A stretch of DNA of 64,000 bases from Methylobacterium platani (lineage in GTDB: Bacteria > Pseudomonadota > Alphaproteobacteria > Rhizobiales > Beijerinckiaceae), in assembly GCF_001653715.1 (NCBI RefSeq), contig NZ_LWHQ01000027.1, positions 62,001 to 126,000 of the forward strand, read 5' to 3'. Made by a program: the position numbers and the translations under genes. Below the pieces are notes generated by a model. The model made no database searches, was not told where the DNA came from, and saw nothing but the letters and a program-made list of their open reading frames with translations. Positions 16,197 to 28,700 of the stretch are shown here, piece after piece (position 1 is the stretch's first letter; each line of letters starts with the position of its first letter).

Positions 16197-16420
16197 ACGT
16201 TCTCGGCCACGGCATGGGCCGGGAAGCCGGCGGGCGCGATCACCGGCACGCGGCCGGAGCGCACGTCCTCTTCCGCCACGATTCCGCGCATCCCACCCCA
16301 ATGGTCGCCGTGGGTGAGGGAGTAGATCACCGCCGAGACCGGCAGCCCTTCGCCGGCAGCGGCGACCTCCACGCCTGCATGGTCGCCTATGTCGGCGAGG
16401 TGCGGCCGGACCGGGAGCCG
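16172..16420 (-). pseudogene. Degraded fragment of an alkylsulfatase-type metallo-beta-lactamase-fold protein
   Basis: The minus strand reads SAVIYSLTHGDHWGGMRGIV, then AEEDVRSGRVPVIAP and a region ending AVAENVIWRASRNR. This matches the metal-binding centre of linear alkylsulfatases (SdsA1/BDS1 type: AVIYSHSHxDHFGGVRGIV...EEDVRSG...VIAP). The first metal-ligand His of H-x-H-x-D-H is Leu here, and the frame loses similarity after about 67 residues, running into the opposite-strand LysR fragment. It is a remnant only. Confidence 0.65.
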
Positions 16421-16457
16421 TGACCGCCGCTCCCGCCCCGCGGCGCGTCCCGCCCGG

Positions 16458-17583
16458 TCACGAGGCGATCAGCGCCGGCATCGCCGGCCGCTCGTGCCGC
16501 GGGCCGGCGGGATCGGGCGGCGCGGCGCAGGTCCGGTTGCGGCCGCTCAGCTTCGCGTCGTAGAGGGCGGCATCGGCGAGCCGGAACAGGTCGGTCGGCG
16601 CGCCGGTCCCGTAAACCGTGCTGGCGGCGAGGCCGATGCTGACGGTGACCGGGCCGACGTCGCGCCCATCCGCCTCGACGGCGACCACGGCGACGCTCCG
16701 GTGCACCCTCCTGGCGACGCAGGCGGCGCCGTCGGCATCGGTGTCCGGCAGGACGATGGCGAATTCCTCGCCGCCGAACCGGGCGACGAGGTCGCCCGGC
16801 CGGCAGGCGCTCGCCGACAGCGCCCGGGCCAGTGCCTTCAGCACCCGGTCGCCCACGGCGTGGCCGTAACGGTCGTTGAAGCCCTTGAAGTGGTCGGCGT
16901 CGACGATGAGCAGGGAGACGGGATGGCGGCTGCGGCGCGCCTCCGCCCATCTCCGCTCGAACGCATCCTCGAAGTGGCGGCGATTGGGCAGGCCCGTGAG
17001 CACGTCGGTATGCGCCGTCTTCTACGATATGCGCGATCAGGATCTCGGCGCGCAGGTATTCGAGGAAGGCGTGGCGCTCGGTCCGTTCCAGGACGAAGGA
17101 CCCCATCAGCAGGAGGCAGGCGCCGGACAGGTAGAAGCTGATCGCGAACTGGAACGAGGCCACGTCGATCTCCGGCCGGAGCGAGAGGCACCCGACCTGG
17201 ATCGCGACCGCCGCGGCGAGCGCGAGGGCGGCCATCCGCACCCGCACCCTCTGCACCAGGGTGCAGTACGACATCGTGATCATGCCGCCGAACTGATAGA
17301 TCAGGACGTAGGGCGAGGCGGTGAAGAGCGTGGCCGCCGACGGGAGCAGGATGGCGAGGATCGTGCAGCCGACGATCATCAGATCGTCCTGCCTGTTCGT
17401 GGACGTGCGGGCGTGGGCCCAGAGCGCCAGGAGGGTGATCGGCGTGAAGACCAGGAGCCGCAGCACGGCGAGCCAGCCGGCGATGTCCGCCATGATCTGC
17501 CGGTCGGCAAACAGCGCCGCGTCGTAGATGACGATGGCCGCCAGCACCGTGATCCGGGAGGCCCGAAGCCGACGGGTCCGCAT
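16458..17583 (-). pseudogene. Membrane-anchored diguanylate cyclase (GGDEF) split by a frameshift
   Basis: From 17583 one frame encodes about 185 residues with several hydrophobic segments (for example LRLLVFTPITLLALWAHA and FQFAISFYLSGACLLLMG), ending in [14 protein letters not shown]. At about 17010-17025 the sequence shifts by one frame into [20 protein letters not shown] and a complete GGDEF domain. That domain shows [18 protein letters not shown], inhibitory site RPGD, active site [14 protein letters not shown] and a normal C-terminus. The domain order is that of membrane-anchored c-di-GMP synthases. An upstream in-frame TAG at about 17651 also truncates what looks like further N-terminal similarity. 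Either a pseudogene or a one-base sequencing error at the junction. Confidence 0.7.
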
Positions 17584-18322
17584 CTCGGCCTCGAAACGCG
17601 CCTCGATGGCCGGCGCGAAGCGCAGGCGGTTGAGACCATCGAGCTCGGCCTAGATGCCGGGCACAGGCGGCAGATTCGACAAGGGCGGCGTCCCGACGGT
17701 CCGGCGTACCGGCTTTTACTATCCAATGCGATCTTAATATCTCATTTCCGTAGCGGAAATGCGCCGTCGGAAGTGTAGATTGCCGGCCCGGGTTCAAAAA
17801 CTCGCGAGGCAATCACCGATCGTATTCGTTGCCGACGCCGCGTGCCGGCGAACACGAGAGAGGCCGATCGGCGGCGATGCCCCGGCCCCGGCTCCGCGAT
17901 GTCTGGCGACGCGGCAGTCCCGGGCCCCGGCGCGATGGGTCGAAAACGCCTGCATTGCTTGCCCGGAGACGGCGGAGGCTGAGCGATCACGGTCTCTTGC
18001 CTCCGGCGGGATCGGGCGTCGTCGCCCGACCTCCGTTCGCCGGGTAGAGGGTCAGGGCGACGCTCCCTCTTTTCCCCGCCAGGGCCGCCCGGTCCCGCGC
18101 GGCGTCACCCGCGCGCCCCGGGAACCACGAGGACGACGCGGGTGGACTGGACGACGGGCATGGATCGGCCCCTCTCGCGCGACGGCGCCGCGCCGTCCGG
18201 GTCCGGCGTCACGGGGCGGGCCGATCAGCCCCGTCGGCAGGAGGGACGCCGCGACGGCGAGGAGCAGGGCCTCCCCGCTTCCGATCGTCCGGTAGCGGGA
18301 CCCTCCTCGATCGTCGCCCCGG
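17584..18322. other. Gap of 739 bases with no recognisable gene
   Basis: Several open frames exist, as expected at this GC content, but all are Arg/Pro-rich with no domain, ribosome site or codon pattern supporting translation. A short A+T-richer patch at about 17715-17765 may be the promoter of the broken diguanylate cyclase gene. Taken with the remnants on its left, the stretch looks like decayed DNA. Confidence 0.5.
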
Positions 18323-21568
<3,246 letters not shown>

Positions 21569-21579
21569 GGCGCCTCTCC

Positions 21580-22920
21580 TCAATGGTCGTGGCCGGCGTC
21601 GCTCTTCCCGAGCTCGGCCTTGAGGAGGAAGGTGTTGGCGACGGCGACGGCCTCGCCGGCCTTCAGCCCGGAGACGACCTCGACGGCGTCGTCGTCGGAG
21701 CGTCCGAGCGCGACCTCGCGCTTCTCGAAGCCCTCGTCGGTGCGCACGAAGACGACCCGCCTGCCCTCGACGGTCTGGAGCGCCGACTTGGCGACCCGCA
21801 CCGGGACCCGGTCGCGGGCGATCTCGATCTCGGCGGTGACGAAGGTGCCGGGACGCCAGGCCATGTCCTCGTTCGGCAGCGCGACGACCACCCGGGCGGC
21901 GCGGGTCTCGGCGTTGAGCAGCGGGCTGACGAAGATCACCCGGCCCGGCGCGCCGGGCGCGTCGCCCGCCCGGCCCGGGGTGACGGTCACGCCCGCCCCC
22001 TCGCGCACCTGGGGCAGATCGGCGGTCGGGACCGAGAGCTCGATCCACACCGTCGAGAGGTCGGCGACGGTGTAGACCTCGGACGGATCGCCCTCCTTGC
22101 CGACGGACGTGCCGACGTCGACCTTGCGCTCGACGATGCGCCCGGACAGGGGCGAGCGCAGCTCGTACTGGCGCAGGGTCGATGCGTTCGGGGTCGTCTC
22201 GTCCCGCCGGGCGAGCCGCGCCACCTCGGCGGCGTTCAGGCCGAGCGCCGAGAGCTTCTGGCGGGCGAGGTCCTGGCGCAGGGCGGCCTCGGTGGCGACG
22301 GCCCGGGCGTTCAGGTAGGCCGATTCGGCCGAGACCCGCTTGTCCCACAGCGCCTGCTGGCGCTCGAAATTGGTCTTCTCCAGCTCGGCCCGCACCACGG
22401 CGGTGAGGTACTCGCTCTTGGCGTCGGCGACCTCGCGGCTGTCGAGGACGGCGACGACCTCGTCCTTCCTCACCGCGTCGCCGAGGCGCTTGCGCAGTTC
22501 GGCCACCGTGCCGACGACCCTGGCCGGCACCCGGGCGATCCGGTCGGTGTCGGGCGTGACGGTGCCGGGCACCAGGATATGGCGCGACAGCGTCCCGCCC
22601 TCGACCGGGGCCACCGCGATGTCCTGGCTCGCGACCTGCTCGGCGGTCATCGCGACGTGACCCTCCTCGCCGTCGGCATGCGCGTGCGCGCCGGGGGCGC
22701 GGCCGCCCGGCGCGGCGGGGTCGGCGTCGCCCGCGGCACGGTCCGTCGGCGGGGCCGCGATCCGGGTCGCCGCGACCTCGGGCGCGGCGGTGGAGACGAG
22801 CAGGGAGGGCGGCACGCCCGCCGCCGTGAGGGCGCCCCTGACGAGCCCGGAGACGGACGGGACGGCGGCGCCGACGGCGATGCCGACGGCCAGGGGAAGC
22901 GTGGCCGGGAGGATGCGCAT
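21580..22920 (-). CDS. RND periplasmic adaptor (CzcB-like membrane fusion protein)
   Basis: The 446-residue protein has one N-terminal hydrophobic anchor (LPLAVGIAVGAAVPSV), an extended Pro/Ala linker with a His/Asp patch (GAHAHADGEEGHV near residues 77-90), then barrel-sandwich halves (VPARVVGTVAELRKRLGDAV and RSPLSGRIVERKVDVGTSVG) flanking an alpha-hairpin, and a C-terminal beta domain. It ends in DAGHDH, another possible metal-binding tail. Adaptors of this kind link the pump to the outer-membrane channel and may hand over metal. Middle gene of the minus-strand unit; strong coupling to the pump gene (11-base gap). Confidence 0.87.
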   Translation of the reverse strand: MRILPATLPLAVGIAVGAAVPSVSGLVRGALTAAGVPPSLLVSTAAPEVAATRIAAPPTDRAAGDADPAAPGGRAPGAHAHADGEEGHVAMTAEQVASQDIAVAPVEGGTLSRHILVPGTVTPDTDRIARVPARVVGTVAELRKRLGDAVRKDEVVAVLDSREVADAKSEYLTAVVRAELEKTNFERQQALWDKRVSAESAYLNARAVATEAALRQDLARQKLSALGLNAAEVARLARRDETTPNASTLRQYELRSPLSGRIVERKVDVGTSVGKEGDPSEVYTVADLSTVWIELSVPTADLPQVREGAGVTVTPGRAGDAPGAPGRVIFVSPLLNAETRAARVVVALPNEDMAWRPGTFVTAEIEIARDRVPVRVAKSALQTVEGRRVVFVRTDEGFEKREVALGRSDDDAVEVVSGLKAGEAVAVANTFLLKAELGKSDAGHDH

Positions 22921-23050
22921 GGGAGGACTCGGCCGGGGGCCGGACGCCCCGCGGGGCGGTCACGGGCGATCCCGTCTGTTCGCGTGGAGGAGGCCGGCGC
23001 CGCGAGCGGCACCGGGCGGGGACACGCGCCGCTTTGGGCGCGGCGTCACC

Positions 23051-23485
23051 TCACGCGCGAGGAGGCCTCGGCAGACGGTCGGGAGCGAGGGAGGAGACCG
23101 CCTCGGTCAGCCGGGCATAGAGCGGGGGCGCGCCGTCGCAGGCGGGGTCCGCGGAGGCGGCCGCCAGCGGCGCGGCCTGGTGGCAGCCGCAATGGAGGTG
23201 GCAGGCCAGGCCGGGATCGGCGGCGCCCGCATCGTGCGCGGCGGCGCTCGCGACGACGGCCTCCGGGCCGGTGACGATCATTTTCCCGGTGACGATTCCT
23301 GGCCCGGTGACGATCCCTTGCCCGGTCGCCTGCCCCCGGCTGCCGGCATGAAAGGCGAGGTCGGCCGCCTCGCCGGATTCGGGCGCGACCAGCGACAGGG
23401 CGAGCACGAGCGCGAGCATGCGGGCGGCGACCGCCCACCATCCTCCCGCCGCCCCTCGGCGGTTATGCCCGTGCCCCGATGCCAT
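23051..23485 (-). CDS. Small exported Cys/His-rich protein, unknown function
   Basis: The 144-residue protein begins with MASGHGHNRRGAAGGWW and a hydrophobic stretch (AARMLALVLALSLVAP) that is probably a signal peptide or anchor. The middle has three G-x-x-I-V-T hexapeptides encoded by 18-bp tandem repeats. Near residues 94-101 is CHLHCGCH, a likely metal-binding cluster, with another Cys in DPACDG. The 130-base gap to the CzcB-like gene on the same strand suggests cotranscription and a periplasmic metal-sensing or chaperone-like job, but I recognise no named family. Small His/Cys proteins at the head of czc-type operons are common. Confidence 0.6.
   Translation of the reverse strand: MASGHGHNRRGAAGGWWAVAARMLALVLALSLVAPESGEAADLAFHAGSRGQATGQGIVTGPGIVTGKMIVTGPEAVVASAAAHDAGAADPGLACHLHCGCHQAAPLAAASADPACDGAPPLYARLTEAVSSLAPDRLPRPPRA
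23268..23321. repeat. Three 18-bp tandem units
   Basis: Units 23268-23285, 23286-23303 and 23304-23321 each start CCGGTGACGAT and differ only in the last bases. They encode repeated I-V-T-G-x-x on the minus strand within the Cys/His-rich protein gene. Confidence 0.9.
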
Positions 23486-23601
23486 CTCCGGCCTTATGGG
23501 CGATTCAGGCCGGGTCGCACAAGGCTCTGCCCGACCGGGCCCTATGCCGGAACGGGATTGCCGAGCGTCGAGTTGAGGGGGCTGCCGAGCCGGGAGCCGC
23601 C

Positions 23602-24213
23602 ATGAGCAAGCCTGTTCCGAGTCAGTCAGTCCTGAGAACGTCCCGTCTCGCCCTGCTCGGCCTGATGCTCGCGACCGGCCCGCACGCGGTCCTGGCGCAA
23701 GGGGCCGCCGACGCGCCCGCCGTCGTCGAGGACGGCGAGCCCCGTCCGGGACCGCCTCCGGCGCAGCCGGACGTCGCCGATCCGAACGGGCGGGCCGGCG
23801 AGGCCCTGACCGAGCCCGGCGGGCGATCCGCCATCCCGAAAACGCTTCGCGCCTCGGGGTCGAGGGCCGGCGGGCCGGCGAACGACCTCAATCCCGGCGG
23901 CCGCGCCGAAGCGGCAGCCCCGCCGAAGGGCGATCTCGGCCGGGTCGTCGCCGGCAAGGAGCTCTTCCACGGCAATTACTGCGGCAAGGGGCAGCGTGGC
24001 GAGGGCCTGCCCCCGACGGACGACCTCGACGCCGCGTGCATGCGCCACGACGCCTGCTACGACACCGCCGGCTACAGCTCCTGCGCCTGCGACGCGACGC
24101 TCAGGCGCGAGGCGTCCCAGGTTTCCGACAGCCCGGGCGCGTCCCTGGAGGTCCGGCGCAGGGCCCTCAGCGTGATCGAGGCCGCGGAGGCAATGGAGTG
24201 CCGCACCCCGTGA
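23602..24213 (+). CDS. Secreted phospholipase A2-like protein
   Basis: The 203-residue protein has a signal peptide (LRTSRLALLGLMLATGPHAV, cleavage near LAQ), a Pro/Gly/Ala-rich linker to about residue 115, and a C-terminal domain with the phospholipase A2 pattern: NYCGKGQRGEG (Ca-binding-loop-like), then LDAACMRHDACYDTAG with the catalytic-type His-Asp pair, and SCACDATLRRE. Cysteines are spaced for disulfides. Such enzymes release fatty acids from phospholipids outside the cytoplasm. The ATG at 23602 is chosen because the signal peptide starts there; an in-frame ATG at 23479 adds unstructured residues. The gene is divergent from the metal-efflux operon and shows no obvious functional link to it. 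Confidence 0.7.
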   Translation: MSKPVPSQSVLRTSRLALLGLMLATGPHAVLAQGAADAPAVVEDGEPRPGPPPAQPDVADPNGRAGEALTEPGGRSAIPKTLRASGSRAGGPANDLNPGGRAEAAAPPKGDLGRVVAGKELFHGNYCGKGQRGEGLPPTDDLDAACMRHDACYDTAGYSSCACDATLRREASQVSDSPGASLEVRRRALSVIEAAEAMECRTP

Positions 24214-24256
24214 TCGCGGCTCCGCGAACGCCTCGCCGCGATGCCGCCGCGTCGCC

Positions 24257-24526
24257 TCAAGGCCCCGTGCCCCGGCGATCCGGGATCGGGACGGCGCCAC
24301 GCCGGTCCCGGTCGAGCTCCGACATCAGGTCCGCGAGATACGACGCGAGCCGCCGGCGCGCCCCGGAATCCGGGCAGGCGACCGTGACGCCGATGCCGGG
24401 GGCCTCGCCCTCGTGCCGGCGCAGCACCGATTCGGCCATCAGCGCGACCTCGCGTTCGGCCCGGGCCGTCAGCACGCGCACGCCGCGGCGCGTGGCCAGG
24501 ATCACCTCGTAGCGGACAGGGGTCAC
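24257..24526 (-). CDS. Small protein of unknown function
   Basis: An 89-residue frame starting at GTG 24526 reads TPVRYEVILATRRGVRVLTA and later GIGVTVACPDSGARRRLASY, with a balanced composition suggesting a small alpha/beta soluble protein. No family was recognised. It is convergent with the phospholipase-like gene and divergent from the second RND adaptor gene. The start is uncertain; a weak GGGAGC-like site lies upstream. It could be a false positive in high-GC DNA. Confidence 0.4.
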   Translation of the reverse strand: MTPVRYEVILATRRGVRVLTARAEREVALMAESVLRRHEGEAPGIGVTVACPDSGARRRLASYLADLMSELDRDRRGAVPIPDRRGTGP

Positions 24527-24775
24527 GGGTCGGCTCCCGTCGAAGGAACGGCCCGGGTGCCCGGGCCGGATCGAAGGCCCGATAACGGGCGAGGTCCGGG
24601 AATCGATCCGGCGAAGCCCGAGATTTTCCGCCGGCGGTCGATCGGCGGTCCCGGTCGCCGGGCCCCGCTCGGGCCGGGCGTTCACGGCCTGACCGCGGGG
24701 TAGACCGCTTCCGCAAAGCCGGGCAGAAACGGCGGTCCGCGCGAGGTCACGGCGCGCGAGGGGGAGGGTTCGACG

Positions 24776-25777
24776 ATGCGGCGCGGGGTGCTGTCCGCGG
24801 TGCTGACGCTCTGCGCGTGCGCCGGCACGATCGCGCCGGCGCAGAGCCAGGGGCGGACCCGCATCCTGCCGGAGGGCGGCGTCGCCGTACGGCTGACCGC
24901 CGAGGAGCGCGCCCGCATCGGCGTCGTCACGGCCCGCATCGCGCCGCAGCCGCACAAGGTCGAGATCCTGGCCTACGGCAGCGTCCTCGATCCCGCCCGC
25001 ATCACCGATCTCACCAACAGCTACGCCGGCGCCGGCGCCGCCCTGCGGACGGCCAGGGCGCGCGCGGAGGTGTCGGCCGGGGTCCTGCGCCGGGCCCGCA
25101 GCCTCGGCCCCTCGGTCGTCGCCGGCGCCCAGCTCGAGACCGCCGAGGCCACCGCCGCGACCGACGAGGCGGCGGTCGCGGCGGCCGAATCGCAGCTGCG
25201 GACCCTCGCGGCCACCGCCCAGCAGGAATGGGGCCCGGTGCTCGGCCGGGCGATCGTGGAGCGGGCCTCCCTCGCCACGCGCCTGATCGAGCGGGCGGAC
25301 CTCCTGGTTCAGGTGACGCTGCCCTCCGGCGAGGCGATGAAGGCGCCCCCCGCCACCGCCGCCGCCGAGGTGCCGCCCGAGAGCGAGCGGGTGACGCTGC
25401 GCCTCGTCTCGCCGGCGACGCGGACCGACCAGCGCATCCAGGGCGTCAGCTACTACTACCTCGCGGCCGGCGACGGCGGCCTCCTGCCGGGCATGAGCGT
25501 GCAGGCCTTCCTGACCTCGCCGCAGCAGGCTGTCGGGATCGCCGTGCCGGAGAGCGCGGTGATTCACTGGCAGGGCGGCGCCTGGATCTATCGGGGCGTC
25601 GGCGCCGACACCTTCGCCCGGCACCCGCTCAAGCCGGACGCCGCGACCTCCGCGGACCGCTACGTAGTCGACGACCTCGGCGGGGAGGCCGACATCGTCG
25701 TCACCGGGCCGCAGGCGGTGCTGAGCGAGGAGCTGAAGGGCCGGATCCAGGCCTCCGGCGACGCGGACGACGACTGA
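24776..25777 (+). CDS. Efflux RND periplasmic adaptor-like protein
   Basis: The 333-residue protein begins with a signal peptide (RRGVLSAVLTLCACAGTIAP). The body follows adaptor logic: VRLTAEERARIGVVTARIAP and VEILAYGSVLDPARITDLTN (beta domain), an Ala-rich hairpin with ARARAEVSAGVLRRARSLG, and a C-terminal beta domain with PGMSVQAFL and IAVPESAVIHWQGGAWIY. The lipoyl halves are less clear than in the CzcB-like protein of the minus strand. It precedes the pump gene by 10 bases, so the two form an operon. Probably part of a second metal or cation efflux complex. Confidence 0.75.
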   Translation: MRRGVLSAVLTLCACAGTIAPAQSQGRTRILPEGGVAVRLTAEERARIGVVTARIAPQPHKVEILAYGSVLDPARITDLTNSYAGAGAALRTARARAEVSAGVLRRARSLGPSVVAGAQLETAEATAATDEAAVAAAESQLRTLAATAQQEWGPVLGRAIVERASLATRLIERADLLVQVTLPSGEAMKAPPATAAAEVPPESERVTLRLVSPATRTDQRIQGVSYYYLAAGDGGLLPGMSVQAFLTSPQQAVGIAVPESAVIHWQGGAWIYRGVGADTFARHPLKPDAATSADRYVVDDLGGEADIVVTGPQAVLSEELKGRIQASGDADDD

Positions 25778-25787
25778 GCGGCACGGC

Positions 25788-28700
25788 GTGACCCCGACCG
25801 AACCGCGCAGCACCGATCCGCAGGCGGCCGACGGCCCGGGGCCTGCGCCCTCCGGCTTCCAGGCGGCGCTGGTGCGGTTCGCCGTCCGCCGACCCGGGAT
25901 CGTCGTGGCGCTCGCGCTCGCGCTCGTCGTCTACGGCCTGACTGCCCTCGGCTCGGCCAAGTACGACGTCTTCCCGGAATTCGCTCCCCCCGCCGTCACG
26001 GTGCAGACCGAGGCGCCCGGCCTCAACCCGGAGCAGGTCGAGGTGCTGGTCACCCAGGCCGTCGAGGTCGCCGTCAACGGCCTGCCCGGCCTCGCGACCC
26101 TGCGCTCGAACTCGATCCAGGGGGTCTCGGTCGTCACCGCGACCTTCCGCCAGGGGACCGACATCTACCGGGCGCGCCAGCTCGTCGGCGAGCGGCTGGC
26201 CGGGCTCGCCGGGCGGCTGCCGCAGGGCGTGGCGTCGCCGACGATGACGGCGCTCACCTCCTCGACGAGCGCGATCCTGCTCGTCGGCCTGACCTCGCCG
26301 ACGCGCTCGCTCATGGACCTGCGCACCGTGGCGGACTGGCGGGTGCGCCTGCGCCTCCTCGCGGCGCCGGGTGTCGGCGAGGTGCTGGTCTATGGCGGCG
26401 ACGTCCGCTCGATCCGCATCCAGGTCCGGCCGCAGGACCTCGTCCGCTTCCGCATCGGCCTCAACGACGTGCTCGCCGCTGGCCGCAAGGCGACGGGCGT
26501 GCGCGGCGCCGGCTTCATCGACACGGCCAACCAGCGCATCACCCTGCAGACCGAGGGGCAGTCGGTGACCCCGGCGGCGGTCGCCCGCACGGTGCTGATC
26601 AACGAGGGCGGCGCGAGCGTGGTGCTGGGCGACGTCGCCGACGTGGTCGCCGGCCCGGAGCCGGCGATCAGCGCCGCCCTCGTCGACGGGCAGCCCGGCG
26701 TCCTGATGATGATCGGCGCGCAATACGGCGCCAACACCGTCGAGGTCGCGGCCGGGGTCGAGGCGGCGCTCGCCGACCTGCAGCCCGGCCTCGCCCGGGA
26801 CGGCATCACCCTGCGCACCGACCTGTTCCGGCCGGCAGGCTTCGTCGCGCAGGCGACCGGCCACGTCCTGCAGGCCCTGGCGCTCGGCGGCCTCCTCGTC
26901 GTCGCGGTCCTGCTGGTCTTCCTGTTCGACTGGCGCACGGCGCTGATCAGCGCGGCGGCGATCCCGCTCTCGCTCGTCGGCGCGGTCCTGGTGCTCGGGG
27001 CGTTCGGCTTCAGCCTGAACACCATGACCCTCGGCGGGCTCGCCATCGCCATCGGCGAGGTGGTCGACGACGCGGTGATCGGCGTCGAGAACGCGATGCG
27101 CCGCCTGCGGGAGAACCGGCGCCTCGCCGTTCCCCGGCCGGAGCCGCGCGTGGTGCTCGACGCCATCCTGGAGGTCCGGGTCTCGGTCGCCTACGCGACC
27201 TTCGCGGTCCTGCTCGTCTTCCTGCCGGTGCTGGCGCTCTCCGGCGTGCCCGGCCGCCTGTTCGGTCCCCTGGCGGTCGCCTACATTCTGGCGGTGCTGG
27301 CCTCGCTCGTCGTGGCGCTCACGGTCACGCCGGCCCTCGCGCACCTGCTGCTCGCCGGACGCAAAGCGCTGCCCACCCGGGAGCCGCCGGTGACCCGGGC
27401 GGTGCGGGGCGCCTACATCCGGCTCCTGGAGGGGCTGGCGCGCCACCCCGTCCCCGTCGCCGCGGCCGGGCTCGTCGCCGTCCTCGTGAGCGCCGTCCCG
27501 GTGCCGTCCTTCGGCGGCGCGTTCCTGCCCGACCTCAAGGAGGGGCACTTCATCCTGCACATGGCCACCGCCCCCGGCACCTCGCTGCAGGAGACCCTGC
27601 GGCTCGGCGGCCATGTCGCGGCGGGGCTCAAGGCGATCCCCGAGGTCCGGGCGGTCGCCCAGCAGGTCGGCCGGGCGGAGGCCGGCTACGATCTCGGCGG
27701 CACGCACGAGAGCGAGATCCACATCGACCTGGCGCCCGGCCTCGACGGCGAGGCCCAGGAGCGGGCCGAGGCCGGGATCCGCGCGCTGATGGCGGCGACG
27801 CCCGGCGCGACCTTCTCGCTGAAGACCTTCCTCACCGAGCGCATCGAGGAGGTGGTGTCGGGCTTCACCGCCCCGGTGGTGGTCAGCGTCCAGGGTTCGG
27901 ATCTCGACCGGATCGAGGCGGCCGCCCGCGACGTGGCGCGGGAGCTCGCCGAGGTCCGGGGCGCCGCCGACATCCAGCTCCGGTCGCCGGCCGGCCTGCC
28001 GCAGATCACCGTCGCGCTGCGCCCCAACGACCTGCGCCACTGGGGCCTCGACGCGATCGAGGTGCTGGAACTCGCCCGCACGGCCTTCCAGGGCGACACG
28101 GTCGGCCAGTCCTACGAGGGCAACGCGGTCTTCAACGTCGTCGTCGTCCTCGATCCCGCCGCCCGCGCGCGGCCGTCGCGCCTCGGCGACCTGCCCCTGC
28201 GCACCCCCGGCGGCAGCACCATCCGCCTGTCGCAGGTCGCCGACGTCTACGAGACGATGGGGCGCTACGCCATCGCGCATCACGGCGCGCAGCGGGTCCG
28301 GGTGGTGACGGCGAATGTCGAGGGCCGGGACGTCGCCTCGTTCACCGACGCGGTGAAGCGCAAGATCGCCCGGGAGGTGACGCTGCCGCCCGGCGTCTTC
28401 GTCGGCATCGGCGGGGCGGCGGACGCCCAGGCCAAGGCCCGCCGCGACCTGGCGCTCTATGCCGGGCTCGCTGGATTCGGCATCCTGCTGCTGCTGGCGG
28501 TCGTCACCGGGTCTCTCGCCAACCTCGTGCTGATCCTCGTCAACCTGCCCTTCGCCTTCGTCGGCGGGGTGCTGGCGGTGGCCGCGACCGGCGGCGTCGT
28601 CTCCCTCGGCGTCATCGTCGGCTTCGTGACGCTGTTCGGCATCTCGCTGCGCAACACCATCATGATGATCGCCCATTACGAGCATCTGGTGCTCGTCGAG

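Noticed and set aside
17759..18320. Arg/Pro-rich plus-strand frames in the gap before the first RND pump.
   Set aside because: No motif, no start context and strongly biased composition; treated as non-coding.
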